DNA from: Deltaproteobacteria bacterium
Lineage (GTDB): Bacteria > Desulfobacterota > Desulfobacteria > Desulfobacterales > C00003060
Length of the DNA: 6,452 bases
NCBI GenBank assembly: GCA_019309245.1
Contig: JAFDGP010000143.1
Coordinates: forward strand, 1 to 6,452
Reading direction: 5' to 3'
Made by a program: the position numbers and the translations under genes. The first letter of the stretch is position 1. Every line of letters begins with the position of its first letter. Positions 1 through 3,894 of the stretch are shown piece by piece. The notes beneath the pieces were generated by a model, which made no database searches, was not told the DNA's origin, and was given only the letters and a program-made list of their open reading frames with translations.

Positions 1-53
1 TGGGTGGTGGCCTGGTCGGGCTGGTCGGGTTGAAGAGGCGTAATCGTTCATAA
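1..53 (+). CDS. C-terminus of a PEP-CTERM-type sorted protein (5' truncated)
   Basis: Only the last 16 complete codons are present, reading GGGLVGLVGLKRRNRS and then a TAA stop. A glycine/leucine/valine-rich hydrophobic run followed by a basic cluster is the end of a PEP-CTERM-type tripartite tail; the VPxP/PEP motif itself would lie just before the window. The tail closely matches that of the next gene (GGGLVGLVGIRRRR), but codons differ at many synonymous positions, so the two are related or convergent at protein level and not a recent DNA duplication. In known PEP-CTERM systems the tail holds the protein in the inner membrane until an exosortase removes it. The next start codon is 33 bp away with no terminator between, so co-transcription is likely. 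The function of the missing body is unknown. Confidence 0.8.
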   Translation, partial: GGGLVGLVGLKRRNRS

Positions 54-71
54 ACCTTCTCAGGTGATTGG

Positions 72-80
72 AAGGAGGAG
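72..80 (+). promoter_or_regulatory. Shine-Dalgarno site that decides the start of the second PEP-CTERM gene
   Basis: AAGGAGGAG directly abuts an ATG at 81, leaving only 2 nt between the GGAGG core (74-78) and that ATG. The in-frame GTG at 87 is 8 nt from the core, which is the normal distance. The GTG is therefore the better start. The C25 gene downstream has a very similar leader (AAAGGAGGAGAT, then GTG/ATG). Confidence 0.7.
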
Positions 81-86
81 ATGTCT

Positions 87-746
87 GTGAGTGCAAAACA
101 GCATCACAATGGATCGGGTCTCTGGATAGGGTTGTGCGTTTTTTTCGCCCTGTTCATTTGCCTGAGCGCTGTGCAGGTGCAGGCTTGCCCGGTTCCGGAA
201 CCGTGTCCTGATTGCCATCAGCCGGAGTGGTGGGATACTGCGGACGCACAGGTCATCATTAATCCGGTTCCAGAGATGGGGACCAGTGGATACGGTTGGA
301 GCCCGCCGAACTGGCTTAAGTACACGTGGGAGACCTTTTCGATAGATGGTGACGACTTTATGGTGGTTAATCTTGACAACGTGGAAAATCCTGAAAAGAC
401 CAAGCTCTTCTCCGTGGCCTTTCATTTTACGGGAGAGCTTTCGGACGATTTCCCGATTGTAGGCATAACCGGTTACTACGAACAGGATCCATCTCAAACC
501 CAGAGATTTTTCGCAGATAAGCTGAATGTGGAAGGTGAGTGCGCCTGGCTGGAAACCTCCATGTTTCCACAACCGGGCCATGAGAGTTTTCTTTTGATGG
601 TCGGCAATGAGGATTTTTCCGTAGACTGCGTGGAACTGGCCACCAAGTGTGTGCCCATCCCATCGACGCTTCTGCTGCTCGGCGGAGGTCTGGTGGGTCT
701 GGTTGGGATTCGGAGAAGGCGTTCGAAAGGGAGTATAGGTTCGTAA
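87..746 (+). CDS. PEP-CTERM-type exported protein of unknown function, cysteine-rich N-terminus
   Basis: This encodes 219 aa from GTG 87, or 221 aa if ATG 81 is used. Residue numbers here are from the GTG. A basic/polar start is followed by a hydrophobic stretch (about 12-29) and a plausible signal peptidase I site after VQA (residue 33). The mature N-terminus is Cys/Pro-rich, CPVPEPCPDC at 34-43. The central part (about 44-187) is acidic and aromatic-rich and resembles no family I recognise. The C-terminus has all three parts of a PEP-CTERM-type tail: VPIP at 189-192, a hydrophobic LLLLGGGLVGLVGI segment and an RRRR cluster at 209-212. Such tails are cleaved by exosortases in Gram-negative bacteria that make exopolysaccharide matrix; the VPxP variant is seen in deltaproteobacteria. 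It probably shares a transcript with the preceding tail-bearing gene. The cysteines might form disulfides or bind a metal; this cannot be settled from sequence alone. Confidence 0.85.
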   Translation: MSAKQHHNGSGLWIGLCVFFALFICLSAVQVQACPVPEPCPDCHQPEWWDTADAQVIINPVPEMGTSGYGWSPPNWLKYTWETFSIDGDDFMVVNLDNVENPEKTKLFSVAFHFTGELSDDFPIVGITGYYEQDPSQTQRFFADKLNVEGECAWLETSMFPQPGHESFLLMVGNEDFSVDCVELATKCVPIPSTLLLLGGGLVGLVGIRRRRSKGSIGS

Positions 747-774
747 CAATGTCATGGAATCCGTTTCCGGCGAA

Positions 775-903
775 AACCTGACTTACGATTCAAAACAGAT
801 AAAGGTCCGTAGGGCAGGGTGCGAGTCCGCCGCAGGTGGACGCGTTCCCTGACACGATCTGTCAGGTAGCCCCGCCTCCGGCGGGCCAACCTGACCTACG
901 ATT
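775..903 (+). repeat. 16-nt imperfect direct repeat bracketing a palindromic element
   Basis: AACCTGACTTACGATT at 775-790 and AACCTGACCTACGATT at 888-903 differ at one base and lie 113 bp apart. The second copy overlaps the right end of the palindromic element at 809-899. The arrangement could come from insertion of one repeat next to another, or from a local duplication. It does not look like a short target-site duplication, because the repeated sequence is itself part of the element end. Confidence 0.7.
809..899 (+). repeat. Intergenic palindromic repeat, two-hairpin form (modules A and B)
   Basis: Module A (809-853) begins GTAGGGCAGGG, has a stem GTCCGCC-GCA-GGTGGAC with one G-T pair, and closes with CCCTGAC. 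Module B (861-899) has an outer stem GTCAGGT (861-867) with ACCTGAC (889-895), an inner stem CCCGCC (871-876) with GGCGGG (880-885), and ends in CTAC. The outer ends GTAGGGCAGG and CCTGACCTAC are inverted copies with one mismatch. The same A and B modules recur at 3711-3865, and A alone at 1239-1283. It lies 62 bp beyond the PEP-CTERM stop and before the terminator, so it would be transcribed as a structured 3' UTR. It may be a REP-like or MITE-like element; no transposase is present here. Confidence 0.75.
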
Positions 904-970
904 GGTCGTGCTGTTTCGGATTTGGGAAAGACGTCCAAGAGCAGTGTAAAGAAAAGAGATTTGGATATCA
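900..970. other. Intergenic spacer with no identified feature
   Basis: Between the palindromic repeat and the terminator stem there is AT-richer sequence with no start codon plus ribosome site, no hairpin of note and no convincing -35/-10 pair. It is probably the untranslated tail of the PEP-CTERM transcript. Confidence 0.5.
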
Positions 971-1005
971 GGGCCTCCAAGAAAAACGGAGGCCCTTGTT
1001 TGTTT
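971..1005 (+). terminator. Rho-independent terminator of the PEP-CTERM operon
   Basis: A perfect 8-bp stem GGGCCTCC (971-978) with GGAGGCCC (988-995), extendable by one A-T pair, encloses a 9-nt A-rich loop and is followed by TTGTTTGTTT. The T-rich tract lies only on the + side, so it ends + strand transcription. It is 225 bp past the stop at 746, with a palindromic repeat in between, which suggests the repeat was inserted between gene and terminator. Confidence 0.85.
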
Positions 1006-1041
1006 GTGGAGAGGAATAAGATGGGTTGAGGGGCTATTTTG

Positions 1042-1190
1042 AAATCCCCCCTGGCCCCCCTTTACAAAAAGGGGGGAAGGAGGTTGAGAGAATTTTACAA
1101 AAGGGGAAAGAGCTTGAGAGAGTTTTCCAAAGAGGGACAGATTCAGGCGCTTCAAAAGGAGATAGAGGGGGTTTTCCAGAGGGGGCGGAA
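1042..1190 (+). repeat. Degenerate tandem array of pyrimidine-CAAAA-G-tract units headed by a perfect hairpin
   Basis: The array opens with AAATCCCCCC followed by a perfect 9-bp hairpin, CCCCCCTTT (1055-1063) and AAAGGGGGG (1068-1076) with a 4-nt loop. Four decaying echoes of the right arm follow: TTTTACAAAAGGGG near 1093, TTTTCCAAAGAGGG near 1123, CTTCAAAAGGAG near 1150 and TTTTCCAGAGGGGG near 1172. Spacing between successive units is about 33, 30, 25 and 24 nt. Hairpins of this CCCCCCTTT-n-AAAGGGGGG kind are a familiar dispersed intergenic repeat in several bacterial groups and often give rise to spurious KGGQGGF-like ORFs. Short frames through here have no ribosome site and are best read as repeat, not gene. 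Confidence 0.65.
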
Positions 1191-1238
1191 GATGGATCGT
1201 TGTTTCAAACGGAGGACCACGATCCCTTGCGTCTCTCA

Positions 1239-1283
1239 GTAGGTCAGAGTGCGAGTCCGCCATAGGCGGACGAACTCCCTGAC
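1239..1283 (+). repeat. Solo copy of palindromic module A
   Basis: It begins GTAGGTCAGAGTGCG, has a perfect stem GTCCGCC (1255-1261) with GGCGGAC (1265-1271) around an ATA loop, and closes with CTGAC (1279-1283), which pairs with GTCAG at 1243-1247. It matches the A modules at 809 and 3711 but has no B module beside it. It ends 58 bp upstream of the beta-helix gene start and would fold in that gene's leader if transcription starts further upstream. It has no T-tract, so it is not an intrinsic terminator. Confidence 0.75.
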
Positions 1284-1326
1284 AAGAGTTTGAGAAGGTG
1301 CACATCGGTTTGTGGACATGTAGTAC

Positions 1327-1334
1327 GAGAGGAG
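1327..1334 (+). promoter_or_regulatory. Ribosome binding site of the beta-helix gene
   Basis: GAGAGGAG ends 7 nt before ATG 1342, which is normal spacing and supports this start. I found no convincing sigma-70 or sigma-54 promoter between the upstream repeat and this site. Confidence 0.65.
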
Positions 1335-1341
1335 ACGAGCA

Positions 1342-3639
1342 ATGCAGAAAACCGTTGGAGTGGTTATTGGAGTGATCTTGAGTTTGATGTTTGCCACAGT
1401 GCCGTTTGCACGGGCAGCGGATCTTGTTGTAACAAACGTGAACGATTCCGGCCCGGGCTCTTTGCGGGAGGCGATCTCTATTGCTAATTCGAACGCTCAA
1501 CCCGACACCATTACCTTCGGGCCCGCTCTGGCCGGGGAGACGATCTATCTGGGCTCGGCCCTGCCTGTGCTGACCGAAGACGGAACCACCATTGACGGCA
1601 CACCGTCATGCTCGGCTGACTTCGATCAGGACGGCGACGTGGACGGTGCGGATCTCGCGGCCTTGCCGAACCACCTTCAGGAGGTGTCTGTGGCATCCTT
1701 TGCGGCCAAGTTCGGGAAAATCGACTGCTCTGTCGCTCCTACAATTGACGGCTCTGCCGTGTGGGGTCTCAGGGGAGGCATACGGATTGAAGGCGCCGAG
1801 AACATTACCGTCAAGGGACTCAGGGTCGTGGGATGCCAGTTCGGCATTTACCTGGATTGGACCGTTTCAAATGTGACCATTGAAGGAAACGAGGTGATCG
1901 TGCCTTTGCCCATGTACGACAATGAGGACCGGGTGACCATTGCCTACAATGCCCGGGCCGGGACTGGAGGCCCGAGCAGCCACGACATCCGGTTTTTGGA
2001 CAACCGGGTGGAAAACGGCCGATTCGGGATTTACCTCAATGACGAGAATTTCACCATCGAGCACGTGGTTATGGAAGGAAACACCCTTGCCGGCCCCCTG
2101 ACGGCCATATCGGTCAACACCGCATACGGTCCGGGAGCCAATGTCAGCAACGTGAACATTTCGAACAACACGATTACCAATGTCCCGGACCATCCGGGTA
2201 TTGCCGTGCTGACCTCTCATCCCGGTGGGATTTCTGACGATTGTCTCCTGAACAACATTAGAATTTCCAGAAACACGGTTGAAGAGACCGGAGGGATCTA
2301 TGTGAGCATCTTCGGGGGAAGCAACAACACGATTTCAGGGCTGACCATCGAGGACAATCTGGTCCTGGCGTCGGCCAACGAAGGAATCAATGTGGATAAC
2401 GAAACCCCGTCCGGCGACAACAATACCATCGGGACAATGAGTGATCCGGTGGTGGTGCGGAGAAACATTGTAGTCGGCAGCCGCAACGAGGGCATTCAAT
2501 GTGACGGCGGCGTGATGGCGCGGGTGTTGAACAACCTGTCCGGCGGCAACCGCGCGGGCCTGGCTCTTACGGGCGGATCCACTGTGGAGGCTTCAAACAA
2601 CCTCGCGTACAGGAACAACGGGGGCGTGGACATCAAGGGAAGCGGGACCGTCGCCCTGAACAATAACATCATTTCAGAAAATTGCACGTACGGCGTCGAA
2701 TCCCGATTTGGTACAAGCGCGATTTTGTTTTCCTATAATGACGTGTGGGACAACGGGACGAACTACTCGGGCATCACCCCGGATGCGACCAATCTGGAGG
2801 CGAATCCCATGTTCGTGGCTCCGGCCTCCGGGGATTTCCACCTCCAAGGCGGTTCCCCGTGCATCGATGCCGGCAATCCCGATACCGAATTCAACGACAC
2901 GGACACTACGAGAAACGACATGGGGATTTACGGCGGTCCTCAGGCTGCGCCGTTATTTGCAGCCGTTCCGGAGATTTCTTATCCAACCGGTATCCTGAAG
3001 GTGGAAATATCGAATATCCATCTTGGGGGAGCCTACCTGACCGAGCATTTCGGGGACTATGCGCTGGACATCTCGCTGAGGGCCTCTCCGTGTTCGGTCG
3101 CATCCGCCACGGCCTATTCGCCCTCGGGTGTTCAATACGATCTCTATGACGACGGCGCCACCAACGGGGATATGACAGCCGGAGACGGCCAGTTTGAATC
3201 CGTGAATTTTCTCTCCAGCCAACCGGAGACCGGGACCTGGCGGTTTGAGATGGTGGATTCTTGGGGCGCGTTCTATGAGCAGGAACTGGTTCTGGAGAGC
3301 AACCCGCTCTTGTATCCCCTATTGGGTGACCCGGATGATGGCGACACCATCTCGGACCCGACGCCGGACCTGATTTGGTTTCCGGTCTCGGGGGCAAACG
3401 ACGGTTATACCGTGGGCATCTTCGAGGGAGAGCCCGCCCGGTTTGCGCCGGAAGGCATCGTGTTCATGACAGACGTGGATGCAGGCACACAGTTTATTAC
3501 CGTGCCTGACGGAATCCTGGAGCTCGGAGAGACCTATTACTGGTTCGTCCAGGCCCGGGATGATCACATGGAAGGAAACAGCGGATACACCAATTTATCC
3601 ATGAGCATGCGGCATTTTGCCGTGGCATTGCCGGAATAG
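1342..3639 (+). CDS. Secreted right-handed parallel beta-helix protein with an inserted dockerin-like segment
   Basis: A 765-aa protein with a clear signal peptide: hydrophobic core 5-22 and cleavage likely after ARA (residue 25). The mature start, with NDSGPGSLREAI (34-45) and then DTITF, is the typical opening of extracellular beta-helix proteins. A dockerin-like segment bounded by two cysteines occupies 90-129. About 145-470 is a series of parallel beta-helix rungs (NITVKGLRV, NVTIEGNEV, NVNISNNTI, NIRISRNTV, LTIEDNLV), Asn- and Gly-rich. NDVWDNGTNYSG and SPCIDAGNPD (505-514) through NDMGIYGG (525-532) form the usual closing cap of this fold. Residues about 545-660 resemble a beta-sandwich with a YDLYDDGATNGD...AGDG loop, and about 663-765 look fibronectin/Ig-like. 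Such proteins often bind or cleave polysaccharide, but I cannot identify catalytic residues, so enzymatic activity is unproven. There is no C-terminal sorting tail, unlike the two PEP-CTERM proteins upstream, so retention could depend on the dockerin-like module. Confidence 0.85.
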   Translation: MQKTVGVVIGVILSLMFATVPFARAADLVVTNVNDSGPGSLREAISIANSNAQPDTITFGPALAGETIYLGSALPVLTEDGTTIDGTPSCSADFDQDGDVDGADLAALPNHLQEVSVASFAAKFGKIDCSVAPTIDGSAVWGLRGGIRIEGAENITVKGLRVVGCQFGIYLDWTVSNVTIEGNEVIVPLPMYDNEDRVTIAYNARAGTGGPSSHDIRFLDNRVENGRFGIYLNDENFTIEHVVMEGNTLAGPLTAISVNTAYGPGANVSNVNISNNTITNVPDHPGIAVLTSHPGGISDDCLLNNIRISRNTVEETGGIYVSIFGGSNNTISGLTIEDNLVLASANEGINVDNETPSGDNNTIGTMSDPVVVRRNIVVGSRNEGIQCDGGVMARVLNNLSGGNRAGLALTGGSTVEASNNLAYRNNGGVDIKGSGTVALNNNIISENCTYGVESRFGTSAILFSYNDVWDNGTNYSGITPDATNLEANPMFVAPASGDFHLQGGSPCIDAGNPDTEFNDTDTTRNDMGIYGGPQAAPLFAAVPEISYPTGILKVEISNIHLGGAYLTEHFGDYALDISLRASPCSVASATAYSPSGVQYDLYDDGATNGDMTAGDGQFESVNFLSSQPETGTWRFEMVDSWGAFYEQELVLESNPLLYPLLGDPDDGDTISDPTPDLIWFPVSGANDGYTVGIFEGEPARFAPEGIVFMTDVDAGTQFITVPDGILELGETYYWFVQARDDHMEGNSGYTNLSMSMRHFAVALPE
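1609..1728 (+). other. Dockerin-like calcium-binding segment inserted in the beta-helix protein
   Basis: Residues 90-129 start CSADFDQDGDVDGADL and end ASFAAKFGKIDC. Asp93, Asp95, Asp97, Asp99, Asp101 and Asp104 fit loop positions 1, 3, 5, 7, 9 and 12 of an EF-hand/dockerin calcium loop. Two cysteines, Cys90 and Cys129, bracket it and could close it with a disulfide. The flanks read TTIDG before and TIDGS after, so the segment appears to interrupt a single beta-helix rung region. Only one full loop is visible, whereas classical type I dockerins have two; about 12 residues (LPNHLQEVSVAS) also separate the loop helix from the FAAKFG part compared with the compact form I know from deltaproteobacterial proteins. 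Binding to a cohesin-like partner is inferred, not shown. Confidence 0.7.
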
Positions 3640-3710
3640 GCAGGGTTGCGATCGGTTTTCGCCCGCCGGTCATGGATGGAGCGGCACAGTGTGGCCCAAG
3701 GCGGTGATCC
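3640..3710. other. Spacer after the beta-helix gene, no terminator seen
   Basis: This GC-rich stretch has no stem followed by a T-tract and no ribosome site. Without a visible intrinsic terminator here, transcription from the beta-helix gene may continue into the repeat element and the peptidase gene. Confidence 0.4.
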
Positions 3711-3865
3711 GTAGGTCAGGGTGCGGGGTCCGCCGCAGGCGGACGAGCGGCCTCGTCGGGTGGCATTTTAGATGCCGCCTTGGCGGGGGACAACCCCCCG
3801 CCCTACGGTTCTTTCTTGCAGTCTGTCAGGTAGCCCCGCCTCCGGCGGGCCACAACCTGACCTAC
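3711..3865 (+). repeat. 155-bp palindromic composite element with perfect 10-bp inverted ends
   Basis: The ends are GTAGGTCAGG (3711-3720) and CCTGACCTAC (3856-3865), exact inverse complements. Inside are module A, with stem GTCCGCC (3728-3734) and GGCGGAC (3738-3744), and module B, with outer stem GTCAGGT (3825-3831) and ACCTGAC (3855-3861) and inner stem CCCGCC (3835-3840) and GGCGGG (3844-3849). Between them is an 80-bp stretch holding a third module that is missing from the 91-bp copy at 809-899. No protein is encoded. Terminal inverted repeats and modular growth suggest a non-autonomous mobile or REP-like element. It ends 29 bp before the peptidase start, so its structure may affect that gene's leader. 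Confidence 0.75.
3762..3806 (+). repeat. Module C: chained and competing hairpins inside the composite element
   Basis: Three overlapping stems are visible: GGCAT (3762-3766) with ATGCC (3772-3776); CCGCC (3775-3779) with GGCGG (3782-3786); and GGCGGGGG (3782-3789) with CCCCCGCC (3795-3802). Each shares bases with a neighbour, so they cannot all form at once. The module ends GCCCTAC, the complement of the GTAGGGC seen at the start of the element at 809. It separates modules A and B here, whereas the copy at 809-899 has only 7 bp between them, so it looks like a nested insertion. Confidence 0.6.
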
Positions 3866-3877
3866 AGGGGATTATGC

Positions 3878-3886
3878 AAAGGAGGA
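3878..3886 (+). promoter_or_regulatory. Ribosome binding site of the C25 peptidase gene
   Basis: AAAGGAGGA includes a GGAGG core at 3881-3885, 9 nt before ATG 3895 and 6 nt before an adjacent in-frame GTG at 3892. Either codon could initiate; they differ by one residue. The later in-frame ATGs at 3940 and 3961 lack such a site. Confidence 0.75.
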
Positions 3887-3894
3887 GATCGGTG

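Noticed and set aside
180..195. Lipobox at the signal peptide end of the second PEP-CTERM protein (VQAC)
   Set aside because: Gln at -2 and Val at -3 are a poor lipobox, while VQA fits a signal peptidase I site; the C-terminal tail already explains sorting.
60..755. 231-aa open frame on the - strand across the PEP-CTERM gene
   Set aside because: It is antisense to a gene with a signal peptide, sorting tail and ribosome site, and its translation has no recognisable domain or signal.
809..899. Possible CRISPR array or intrinsic terminator in the palindromic repeats
   Set aside because: The repeats are not regularly spaced with unique spacers, and none of the stems is followed by a T-tract.
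1039..1242. 67-aa + strand frame with repeated LREFYKRGK / LREFSKEGQ
   Set aside because: The protein repeat follows from the DNA repeat array; there is no ribosome site before ATG 1039 and the repeat period is not kept in multiples of three throughout.
1284..1341. Possible sigma-70 promoter (TTGAGA near 1289) before the beta-helix gene
   Set aside because: No acceptable -10 hexamer lies 16-18 nt downstream, and no sigma-54 GG/GC pair was seen either.
862..1500. 212-aa open frame on the - strand
   Set aside because: It runs through two palindromic repeats, the terminator and the G-tract array, then into the start of the beta-helix gene. Its KGGQGGF-type stretch is the usual spurious translation of such repeats.
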